A stretch of DNA of 6,223 bases from NCBI GenBank assembly GCA_030150085.1, contig JASLGJ010000380.1, positions 1-6,223 on the forward strand, given 5' to 3'. The DNA is from Candidatus Elarobacter sp. (GTDB lineage: Bacteria > Vulcanimicrobiota > Vulcanimicrobiia > Vulcanimicrobiales > Vulcanimicrobiaceae). Under the pieces are notes generated by a model, which saw nothing but the letters and a program-made list of their open reading frames with translations, did no database searches and was not told where the DNA came from. Position numbers and translations under genes: made by a program. This document shows, piece after piece, positions 1-5,704 of this stretch (positions are counted from its first letter, which is position 1; every line of letters starts with the position of its first letter).

Positions 1-233
1 TGCTGAGCGAGGCCCGCGACGCGGCCGGCGAGCTGCTCGGCGAGGAGCGCATCGCGGCCCTGTTCGCGGACGGCTCGGGCGACCCGCAGACGCTCTGCGA
101 CCGGCTGCTCGACGCCGCCACCGCCCACAGCGGCGGGGTCCAGGACGACCTGGCGATCGTGGCCCTGCGGGTGGTCAAGGACGACGAGACCAGCCTGGCG
201 CTGCCGTTCAGCCCGCTCGGGCAGTCGGCGTAA
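1..233 (+). CDS. PPM/SpoIIE-type protein phosphatase, C-terminal fragment
   Basis: Partial gene cut by the left edge. The reading frame starts at base 3 and gives 76 residues before the TAA at 231-233. The visible part ends in a pattern typical of the last strand of PPM/SpoIIE phosphatases: [14 protein letters not shown], in which an Asp of the DD pair normally binds the catalytic metal. It is preceded by a helical stretch (roughly [13 protein letters not shown]) that matches the usual final helix before that strand. In this family (RsbU, SpoIIE and similar proteins) the enzyme removes phosphate from Ser/Thr of an anti-sigma-factor antagonist, often under control of N-terminal sensor domains. 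Those domains, if present, lie outside the window, so the regulated pathway is unknown. A short tail of about 18 residues follows the last strand. It is on the same strand as hisF but separated by 91 nt, so it may be a different transcription unit. Confidence 0.72.
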   Translation, partial: LSEARDAAGELLGEERIAALFADGSGDPQTLCDRLLDAATAHSGGVQDDLAIVALRVVKDDETSLALPFSPLGQSA

Positions 234-324
234 GGATTCCGAGCCTGCGCAGGACCGCTTCGAGCGGCACCGGCCGGCCGGCCTCCGATGGACTCGGCGC
301 GCGCGGGTCGAAGGGGGCCGGGTC
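234..324 (+). other. Intergenic gap upstream of hisF with small palindromes
   Basis: This 91-nt stretch is the largest gap in the window and the only plausible place for a promoter of the his-recG-coaD gene row. I see no convincing -10/-35 pair. It holds a perfect 10-bp palindrome CCTGCGCAGG (244-253), a short stem-loop CCGCT-TCG-AGCGG (255-267) and a self-complementary CCGGCCGGCCGG run (270-281). The stem-loop has no T tract after it, so it is not a standard intrinsic terminator. An ATG at 288 opens the hisIE frame but is not a credible start. Confidence 0.4.
311..317 (+). promoter_or_regulatory. Shine-Dalgarno site of hisF
   Basis: The purine run AAGGGGG lies 7 nt upstream of the GTG at 325. 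This supports that GTG as the hisF start, and the resulting N-terminus matches the family exactly. Confidence 0.65.
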
Positions 325-1110
325 GTGCTGGCCCGTCGTATCGTTCCCTGTCTGGACATCAAGAACGGCCGGGTCGTCAAGGGCGTCCGCTTCGTCGACC
401 TGAGCGACGCGGGCGACCCGGTCGCCCTGGCGCGCCGCTACGAGGCCGAGGGGGCCGACGAGCTGGTCTTCCTCGACATCACCGCCACGGTGGAGGGCCG
501 CCAGGCCACCCGGGCCGTGGTGCGCGCGGTCGCGCGCGAGCTGACCATCCCGTTCGCGGTCGGCGGCGGCGTGCGCGGGGTCGAGGACGTCAACGACTTA
601 TTGCGGGCGGGCTGCGACAAGGTGAGCATGAACTCGGCCGCGGTGCGCGACCCCGCGCTGGTGGCGAGCGCGTCGCGCCGCTTCGGCGCGCAGTGCGTGG
701 TGGTCGCGATCGACGCCCGCCGCGCGCCGCACCAGCCCTCGGGCTTCGAGGTGGTGGTCGACGGCGGGCGCACGGCGACCGGGCGCGACGCGGTGGCCTG
801 GGCGGCGGAGTGCGAGCGCCTCGGCGCGGGCGAGCTGCTGGTGACCTCGATCGACCGCGACGGCACGCGCGACGGCTTCGACCTGCCGCTGACCCGCGCG
901 ATCCGCGCCGCCTGCGACCTCCCCCTGATCGCCTCGGGCGGCGCGGGCGCCATCGCCGACTTCGTGAACGTCTTCCGCGAAGCCGACGCGGACGCCGCGC
1001 TCGCCGCTTCGCTGTTCCACTACGCCGAGCTGAGCATCGCCGACCTCAAAGACGCGCTGGCCGCCGAGGGCATCACCGTGCGGCGCGAGCCCGTCGGAGC
1101 GAGCGCGTGA
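325..1110 (+). CDS. hisF: Imidazole glycerol phosphate synthase, cyclase subunit HisF
   Basis: HisF is the cyclase half of the HisF-HisH complex. It takes ammonia released by HisH and PRFAR and yields imidazole glycerol phosphate for histidine and AICAR for purine synthesis, in the cytoplasm. The 261-residue (beta-alpha)8 barrel has the normal family length. The start is GTG, giving the hallmark N-terminus [20 protein letters not shown]. The two catalytic aspartates fall where they do in well-studied HisF proteins: D11 (PCLD) and D130 (VVVAID). Further signatures are ELVFLDITA (about 46-54), FAVGGGVRG (77-85), [14 protein letters not shown] (about 174-187) and the phosphate-binding SGGAGAI (about 203-209). 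The partner hisH and hisA are not in the window, so they must be encoded elsewhere. The stop overlaps the hisIE start by 4 nt. The gene holds the only TTA leucine codon I found in the window's coding sequence (598-600). Confidence 0.97.
   Translation: MLARRIVPCLDIKNGRVVKGVRFVDLSDAGDPVALARRYEAEGADELVFLDITATVEGRQATRAVVRAVARELTIPFAVGGGVRGVEDVNDLLRAGCDKVSMNSAAVRDPALVASASRRFGAQCVVVAIDARRAPHQPSGFEVVVDGGRTATGRDAVAWAAECERLGAGELLVTSIDRDGTRDGFDLPLTRAIRAACDLPLIASGGAGAIADFVNVFREADADAALAASLFHYAELSIADLKDALAAEGITVRREPVGASA
1096..1099 (+). promoter_or_regulatory. Shine-Dalgarno site of hisIE inside the hisF end
   Basis: GGAG at 1096-1099 sits 7 nt before the GTG at 1107, inside the last codons of hisF. Together with the GTGA stop/start overlap it fixes the hisIE start and implies translational coupling to hisF. 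Confidence 0.6.
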
Positions 1111-1835
1111 GCGTCGCCGACGTGCGCTGGGATGCGAACGGGCTGGCGCCGGTGGTGATCGCCGACGCGGCGAGCGGCGCGGTGCTGACGCTGGCGTACG
1201 CCAACCGCGAGGCGCTCGAGCGCACGCTGGCCAGCGGCTCGACCTGGCTGTGGAGCCGCTCGCGCGGCGCGCTCTGGAACAAGGGCGCGACCTCGGGCCA
1301 CACCCAGCGCGTCGTCTCGGTCGCGCTCGACTGCGACGGCGACGCCCTGCTGTACCGCGTGATCCCCAACGGCCCCGCCTGCCACACCGGCGCCGCGTCG
1401 TGCTTCGGCCAACCGCTGCCGCTCGCCGCTACGGCGAGCGCCGATGCCGCAGCCGACGCGGCGGCGCATGCCGATGCGACGTCGCATGCGAGCGCGACCG
1501 CCGCCGGTGCCGGCGCGACGGCGAACGGCGAGCCGGGCGCGGCGTTCGCGCGCGCGGTGGGCGAGCTGGCGCGCGTCATCGCCGACCGCAAGACCAATCC
1601 GGTCGAAGGCTCGTACACCGCCAAGCTGTTCGCGGGCGGGGTGGACCGGATCGGCAAGAAGATCGGCGAGGAGGCGACCGAGGTCGTCATCGCGGCCAAG
1701 AACGCCGACAAGCGCGAGCTGGTGTGGGAGACGGCCGACCTGCTCTACCACGCCCTGGTGCTGCTGGCGGAGCGCGGGGTGGCGCTCGACGAGATCGGAG
1801 CGGAGCTATCCCGGCGCGCGCGGCCAAGCGCCTAA
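1107..1835 (+). CDS. hisIE: Bifunctional phosphoribosyl-AMP cyclohydrolase / phosphoribosyl-ATP pyrophosphohydrolase HisIE
   Basis: A 242-residue fusion of two histidine-pathway enzymes. The C-terminal HisE domain removes pyrophosphate from phosphoribosyl-ATP, and the N-terminal HisI domain then opens the adenine ring of phosphoribosyl-AMP. HisI (about 1-102) shows [10 protein letters not shown], the metal-binding DCDGD (75-79) and CHTGAASCF (92-100). Cysteines 76, 92 and 99 keep the 16- and 7-residue spacing of the known zinc ligands. HisE (about 147-240) shows [12 protein letters not shown], the [12 protein letters not shown] helix with its acidic metal ligands, and [13 protein letters not shown]. 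The two are joined by an unusually alanine-rich linker (about 103-146), so neither domain looks damaged. The start is GTG overlapping the hisF stop (GTGA). The frame stays open far upstream to an ATG at 288, but only the part from 1107 resembles a protein family. recG follows after 20 nt. Confidence 0.96.
   Translation: MSVADVRWDANGLAPVVIADAASGAVLTLAYANREALERTLASGSTWLWSRSRGALWNKGATSGHTQRVVSVALDCDGDALLYRVIPNGPACHTGAASCFGQPLPLAATASADAAADAAAHADATSHASATAAGAGATANGEPGAAFARAVGELARVIADRKTNPVEGSYTAKLFAGGVDRIGKKIGEEATEVVIAAKNADKRELVWETADLLYHALVLLAERGVALDEIGAELSRRARPSA
1413..1541 (+). repeat. Low-complexity DNA coding for the HisI-HisE linker, with a 14-bp perfect palindrome
   Basis: The stretch encodes residues about 103-145 of HisIE; 19 of residues 107-139 are alanine, the rest mainly Asp, Ser, Thr, Gly and His. 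Inside it ATGCGACGTCGCAT (1474-1487) is a perfect palindrome. GCCGATGC occurs twice (1440-1447 and 1470-1477, 30 nt apart), and GCATGC twice (1466-1471 and 1484-1489). The pattern suggests growth by short duplications in a region free of structural constraint. A protein-binding role for the palindrome is possible but unsupported. Confidence 0.6.
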
Positions 1836-1855
1836 CGGCGGGCGACGCCGAGCGC

Positions 1856-3925
1856 GTGCCGGCGCGCGAAGCGCCGGCTCGTTCCGCGCGCGCCAAGCAC
1901 GGCCTGGCCGGGCTGATCGGGATCGGGCCGGAGACGGCGGCGAAGTTCGCCGAGCTGGGCGTGCGCGCACCCGACGACCTGCTGCGCTACGTGCCGCGCG
2001 CCTACCTCGACTGGCGCCAGCCCGTTCCGATCGCCGCGCTGCGCGAGGGCGAGGCGGTCGTCGTGGGCCGGGTCGTGCACGTCAAGGAGCGCAAGGGCCG
2101 CTTTCCGCTCGTGACCGCGGTGCTGGAGGACGACACGGGCCGGGTCGAGGCCAAGTTCTTCGGCCGCACCTACCTGTTCGGCAAGCTCGCCGCGGGCGAC
2201 CGGCTGTTCGTCGCCGGGCGGGTCACGCGCGCCGGGCTGCTGCCCGAGCTCAACGTGACCAACCACCGCACGCTGGGCGACGACCAGCCGTTCGAGGGCG
2301 AGATCGTGCCGGTCTACCCGGCCAGCAAGGAGCTGCCCTCGCGCGCGATCCGGGCCGCGATCGGCAAGAACCTCGAGCGTTTGATCGCGCAGCACGGCGA
2401 CGCGCTGCCGCCCGCGCTGGTGCGCCGCTTCGGCTTCCCGCCGCTCGACCAGGCCTGGCGCGAGGTCCACGCCCCGCGCGACCCCGAGGCCCGCGACCGC
2501 GCGCGCCAGCGCATCATCTTCGACGAGTTCTTCGCCATCGCGCTGGGCGCGGCGGCCAAGCGCGCGCGGCGCGAGGCCGAGGGCGGGGCGCGCGCGCTGA
2601 CCGTGCCCGACGGGCTGTGGGACGCCTGGCGCGCGCAGCTCCCGTTCGCCCCGACCGGCGCGCAGCGGCGGGTGATCGAGCGCATCTGGGCCGACATGGC
2701 GCGCACCGCGCCGATGAACCGCCTGCTGCAGGGCGACGTGGGGAGCGGCAAGACGCTCGTCGCCGCGGCGGCGATCGTGCTCGCGCACCGCAACGGCGTG
2801 CAGTCGGCGCTGATGGCGCCGACCGAGATCCTGGCCGCGCAGCACGCCGCCAAGCTCGCGCCGCTGCTGATGCCGTTCGGCGTCACGGTCGAAGCGGTGT
2901 TCGGCTCGCTCGGCGCGCGCGAGCGGCGGCGCGCGCAGGACCGCATCGACTCGGGCGAGGCGGCGCTGGCGGTCGGCACCCACGCGCTGCTGACCGAGAG
3001 CGTGACGTTCCGCGAGCTGGGGCTGGTGGTGATCGACGAGCAGCACCGCTTCGGGGTCAACCAGCGCCTGCGCTTGCGGGCCAAGAGCGGCGCGCCGCAC
3101 ACCCTCTCGATGACCGCCACGCCGATCCCCCGCACGCTCGCGCAGACCAAGTACGCCGACATGGACGTCTCGATCATCGACGAGCTGCCGCCCGGCCGCA
3201 CGCCGATCCGCACCTTCGTGCTGCGCGAGAGCCGCAAGACCCAGGCTTACGAGCTGGTGCGCAAGAGCGTCGCGCTGGGGCGGCAGGCGTACGTCGTCGC
3301 GCCCGCCATCGACGCCTCGGACTCCGCCCTGACCGGCGCCCTGGCCGAGGCCGAGCGCCTCCAGAAGCGCGTCTTCAAGGACCTGCGGGTGGCCGTGCTG
3401 CACGGAAAGCTGCCCGGGCGGGAAAAGGACGCCGTCATGGAGCGCTTCAAGCGGGGCGAGACCGACGTGCTGGTCGCCACCACCGTGGTCGAGGTCGGGG
3501 TCGACGTGCCCAACGCCTCGGTGATGGTCGTGCTCGACGCGCAGCGCTACGGCCTCGCGCAATTGCACCAGCTGCGCGGGCGGGTCGGGCGCGGGGTGGC
3601 GGAGTCGTTCTGCATCCTGGTCGCGCCCGACGACGCGGGCGAGGTCGAGCGCCTCCACGTCTTGGAGGAGACCAGCGACGGGTTCGAGATCGCCGAGGCC
3701 GACCTGCGCCTGCGCCGCGCCGGCCAGCTCGCGGGCACCGCGCAAGCCGGCGACGCGGGCACGATCGGCGACATCCAGGACGACTTCGCGCTCTACATGC
3801 GCGCCAAGGAAGCCGCCGACGCGATCGTCGCCGCCGACCCCGCGCTGCGCGCGCCCGAGCACGCCGCGCTGCGCCGCCTGGTCGAGACCGGCGACGAGTA
3901 CCGCGTCTCGCTGGTGACCGCGTGA
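1856..3925 (+). CDS. recG: ATP-dependent DNA helicase RecG
   Basis: RecG is a superfamily 2 translocase that remodels stalled replication forks and branched recombination intermediates. The 689-residue product is near the family norm. An N-terminal wedge region has the helical IGPETAAKFAELGVRAPDDLLRYVPRAYLDW (written in part: IGPETAAKFAELG) followed by an OB-fold (about 60-150). Helicase motifs follow in order: Walker A GDVGSGKT (293-300, K299), APTEILAAQH, the Walker B box DEQH (394-397), SMTATPIPRT (from 418), VATTVVEVGVDVP (motif V) and QLHQLRGRVGR (569-579). The C-terminal TRG translocation motif is present but degenerate (616-632, see findings). I chose GTG 1856 because it is the only standard start between the hisE-overlapping region and the conserved wedge; the next GTG (1961) would cut into that wedge. 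Its Shine-Dalgarno match is weak, and a strong hairpin covers the start. Confidence 0.96.
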   Translation: MPAREAPARSARAKHGLAGLIGIGPETAAKFAELGVRAPDDLLRYVPRAYLDWRQPVPIAALREGEAVVVGRVVHVKERKGRFPLVTAVLEDDTGRVEAKFFGRTYLFGKLAAGDRLFVAGRVTRAGLLPELNVTNHRTLGDDQPFEGEIVPVYPASKELPSRAIRAAIGKNLERLIAQHGDALPPALVRRFGFPPLDQAWREVHAPRDPEARDRARQRIIFDEFFAIALGAAAKRARREAEGGARALTVPDGLWDAWRAQLPFAPTGAQRRVIERIWADMARTAPMNRLLQGDVGSGKTLVAAAAIVLAHRNGVQSALMAPTEILAAQHAAKLAPLLMPFGVTVEAVFGSLGARERRRAQDRIDSGEAALAVGTHALLTESVTFRELGLVVIDEQHRFGVNQRLRLRAKSGAPHTLSMTATPIPRTLAQTKYADMDVSIIDELPPGRTPIRTFVLRESRKTQAYELVRKSVALGRQAYVVAPAIDASDSALTGALAEAERLQKRVFKDLRVAVLHGKLPGREKDAVMERFKRGETDVLVATTVVEVGVDVPNASVMVVLDAQRYGLAQLHQLRGRVGRGVAESFCILVAPDDAGEVERLHVLEETSDGFEIAEADLRLRRAGQLAGTAQAGDAGTIGDIQDDFALYMRAKEAADAIVAADPALRAPEHAALRRLVETGDEYRVSLVTA
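1858..1878 (+). other. Strong inverted repeat at the recG start codon
   Basis: GCCGGCGC (1858-1865) and GCGCCGGC (1871-1878) are perfect complements around a 5-nt GCGAA loop. All eight pairs are G-C. The last base of the recG GTG start is the first base of the stem. A stable mRNA hairpin here could restrain recG initiation unless ribosomes arrive from hisIE, whose stop lies 20 nt upstream. Confidence 0.5.
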
Positions 3926-4620
3926 GGGCGGTGGCGGCGAGCGTCGGGTTCGGCTTCGACTTCGACCACACGCTCGGGGTCGACAACGGGCTGGAGAAGC
4001 AGGCCTTCTACCGCTACGCGGCCGAGCTGGGGCACCCGCTGAGCAGTGCCGACGCGGAGGCGTCGCGGCGCATCGACGACGCGCTGGCGCGCGCGCGCAG
4101 CGGCGCGATCTCCGTCGACGACGCGGTGCGCGCGTTCTTCGCCGGCATCGCGCCGGGGGCGAGCGGGGCGCGCTGGCGCGAGATCTGCTTCGAACTGGTG
4201 CCCGAGCTGGTGCGCCCGCTGGAGGGCGCGCGCGAGCTGCTGCGCGGCCTGCGCGTGCGCGGGATTCCGAGCGCCGTCCTGACCAACGGCTGGACGCCGC
4301 TGCAGCAGCGCAAGATCGCCCGGGCCCTGGGCGCGGACGCCCCGGCGGCGATCCTGGTCAGCGACGAGCTGGGCGCCCTCAAGCCCGATCCGGCCGCCTT
4401 CGCCGCGCTGGTGGCCGCGCTGGGCCTCCCGCCCGAGCGGGTCTGGTACGTCGGGGACAACCCGGCCGGCGACGTGGGGGGCGCGCTGGCGGCCGGCCTG
4501 CGCGCGGCCTGGTTCGACTGGGAGGGCTTGCCGTATCCCCAGGACGTTCCTGCGCCGACCCTGCGGATCGGCCGCCTGCGGGAGCTCGAGCGTCTGGTCG
4601 AGAACGCGAACGCTCCATAA
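3922..4620 (+). CDS. HAD-superfamily hydrolase (probable phosphatase, subfamily I)
   Basis: A 232-residue haloacid-dehalogenase-type enzyme, probably a soluble phosphatase acting on a small phosphorylated metabolite. All four catalytic motifs are visible: motif I FGFDFDHTL, with nucleophile D13 and general acid/base D15; motif II VLTNGW with T121; motif III lysine K154 in KPDPAAF; and motif IV YVGDNPAGD with D179 and D184 for magnesium. The helical stretch between motifs I and II (about residues 20-100) is the size of a C1 cap, which places it in subfamily I. It has His instead of the usual Gly after the second Asp of motif I, a variation seen in other HADs. The start is GTG overlapping the recG stop by 4 nt, with GGTGA (3913-3917) upstream; GTG 3931 is an alternative and would shorten the protein by three residues. 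The substrate cannot be read from sequence. Phosphoglycolate, nucleotide or sugar phosphates are typical of relatives, and histidinol phosphate is a speculative option given the his genes. Confidence 0.88.
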   Translation: MRAVAASVGFGFDFDHTLGVDNGLEKQAFYRYAAELGHPLSSADAEASRRIDDALARARSGAISVDDAVRAFFAGIAPGASGARWREICFELVPELVRPLEGARELLRGLRVRGIPSAVLTNGWTPLQQRKIARALGADAPAAILVSDELGALKPDPAAFAALVAALGLPPERVWYVGDNPAGDVGGALAAGLRAAWFDWEGLPYPQDVPAPTLRIGRLRELERLVENANAP

Positions 4621-4627
4621 CTCGCTT

Positions 4628-5179
4628 ATGGGAACGCTGACGATCACCGGTGGGACGCTGCGCAGCAGGCGCGTCCCGACGCCTCCGGGCCGCGACGTGC
4701 GACCGACGCCCGCGCGGGTGAAGGAAGCGCTGTTTTCGATCCTGGGCCCGCGCGTCGGCGACGCGCGCGTGCTCGATCTGTTCGCGGGCACCGGGGCGCT
4801 GGGCTTCGAGTCGCTCTCGCGCGGCGCGGCCCACGTGACCTTCGTCGAGCGCCACCGCCCGACCGCCGAGGCCCTGCGCGCGACCGCCCGCGCGCTGGGC
4901 GTGGCCGACCAGGTCGCGGTGTTCAACGCGCCGGCCGAGCGCGCGGTGCGGGCCGTCGAAGGGCATTACGACCTGGTCTTCGCCGACCCGCCGTACGCCC
5001 AGCCCTATCCCGCCGCGGCCTTCGCGGCCCTGCGCGCGCGCGGCGCGATCGACGCCGCGACGACCGTCGTCTACGAGCACGCGGCGCGCACGGCGCCGCC
5101 GGCCGATCCCGCCATGCAGCTCGAGCGCGACGCGCGCTACGGTGAGGTAGCCTTGTCCTTCTACCGGCCCCAGGCATGA
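4628..5179 (+). CDS. rsmD: 16S rRNA (guanine(966)-N2)-methyltransferase RsmD
   Basis: RsmD uses S-adenosylmethionine to methylate N2 of G966 in 16S rRNA during assembly of the small ribosomal subunit. The 183-residue length is normal. The N-terminus has the family's basic segment ITGGTLRSRRVPTPPG, then RPTPARVKEALFSIL, the SAM-binding motif I VLDLFAGTGALGFESLSRGA (from residue 48), FVERHR (the acidic ligand for the ribose) and the catalytic ADPPYA motif (D120-Y123) that marks N2-guanine and N6-adenine methyltransferases. The ATG lies 7 nt after the HAD stop with no visible Shine-Dalgarno sequence, so initiation probably depends on ribosomes finishing the HAD gene. The stop overlaps the coaD start (ATGA). 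Adjacent rsmD and coaD is a very common bacterial arrangement, which strengthens both assignments. Confidence 0.94.
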   Translation: MGTLTITGGTLRSRRVPTPPGRDVRPTPARVKEALFSILGPRVGDARVLDLFAGTGALGFESLSRGAAHVTFVERHRPTAEALRATARALGVADQVAVFNAPAERAVRAVEGHYDLVFADPPYAQPYPAAAFAALRARGAIDAATTVVYEHAARTAPPADPAMQLERDARYGEVALSFYRPQA

Positions 5180-5694
5180 ACGGCAGCGCGAACGTGGAGC
5201 ACTCCGCGATCTACCCCGGCTCGTTCGACCCGATGACGCGCGGCCACCTCGACGTGATCGAGCGCGCCGCGGCGATCTTCGACCGGGTCGTGGTGGCGGT
5301 CGTCGTCAACCCGCAGAAGCGCGAGCCGCTCTTCACCCTGGCCGAGCGCGAGCGAATGATCGAGGCCGCCGTCGCGCACCTGCCGAACGTCCGGGTGGTG
5401 CACTTCCGCGGGCTGCTGGCCGACTTCGTGCGCACCGTCGACGCGACGGTGATCGTCAAGGGCCTGCGCGTCGTCTCCGACTTCGAGAGCGAGATGTCGA
5501 CCGCGCTGATGAACCGCTCGCTCTCGGGCGTCGACACGGTGTTCCTGCCGAGCGACCCGCGCTGGTCGTTCGTCAGCTCGACGCTGGTCAAGGAAGTCTA
5601 CAACCTGGGCGCCGACGTGGCCGAGTACGTCCCGCCCGCCGTGCTCGCCGTGATGCGAGCCAAACGCCCCGCCCCCGCGCCCGCCGAAGCCTAG
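5176..5694 (+). CDS. coaD: Phosphopantetheine adenylyltransferase CoaD
   Basis: CoaD transfers AMP from ATP to 4'-phosphopantetheine, giving dephospho-CoA, the penultimate step of coenzyme A synthesis. The 172-residue product belongs to the nucleotidyltransferase superfamily. Its signatures are AIYPGSFDPMTRGHLDVIERA (in part: YPGSFDPMTRGH, with S16 and H24 at the ATP-binding T/HxGH positions), K48 in NPQKREPLFTL, VKGLRVVSDFE (K95 and R98 where Escherichia coli has two arginines; Lys at the first position is common in other phyla) and SFVSSTLVKEV near the end (S134, S135). The start ATG overlaps the rsmD stop; GTG 5194 is an alternative that would give a more standard N-terminus, six residues shorter. 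The C-terminal tail is rich in Pro and Ala. The stop codon is part of the Shine-Dalgarno sequence of the next gene. Confidence 0.97.
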   Translation: MNGSANVEHSAIYPGSFDPMTRGHLDVIERAAAIFDRVVVAVVVNPQKREPLFTLAERERMIEAAVAHLPNVRVVHFRGLLADFVRTVDATVIVKGLRVVSDFESEMSTALMNRSLSGVDTVFLPSDPRWSFVSSTLVKEVYNLGADVAEYVPPAVLAVMRAKRPAPAPAEA

Positions 5695-5698
5695 GAGG
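5693..5698 (+). promoter_or_regulatory. Consensus Shine-Dalgarno site overlapping the coaD stop
   Basis: AGGAGG begins inside the coaD TAG stop and lies 6 nt before the ATG at 5705. It is the best ribosome-binding site in the window and suggests that the next gene is made at a higher rate than its upstream neighbours. Confidence 0.85.
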
Positions 5699-5704
5699 TC
5701 CGCC

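Noticed and set aside
255..267. Stem-loop after the phosphatase gene as an intrinsic terminator
   Set aside because: The stem is only 5 bp and no T run follows it.
288..1106. Upstream extension of the hisIE frame to an ATG at 288, giving a 515-residue protein
   Set aside because: The extra region lies over hisF in another frame and is Arg/Gly-rich with no family resemblance. Open alternative frames are expected in DNA this rich in GC.
1250..1855. Upstream extension of the recG frame into hisIE, giving 891 residues
   Set aside because: The extension is an out-of-frame reading of hisIE. Recognisable RecG sequence begins only after the GTG at 1856.
1832..3862. Long open frame of 676 residues on the minus strand opposite recG
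   Set aside because: It mirrors recG codons with strong third-position GC and has no recognisable motif; composition explains it.
1444..3921. A 1058-residue reading frame ending in the HAD gene
   Set aside because: Everything before 3922 is Arg/Ala-rich shadow of hisIE and recG. The HAD motifs begin just after the overlapping GTG.
3793..4926. Open frames on the minus strand across the HAD gene and rsmD
   Set aside because: They oppose two genes with intact catalytic motifs, and their translations are low-complexity.
5452..5469. Lys in place of an active-site Arg in CoaD (K95) as a sign of lost function
   Set aside because: Lys at this position occurs in functional CoaD of other phyla, and all other motifs are intact.
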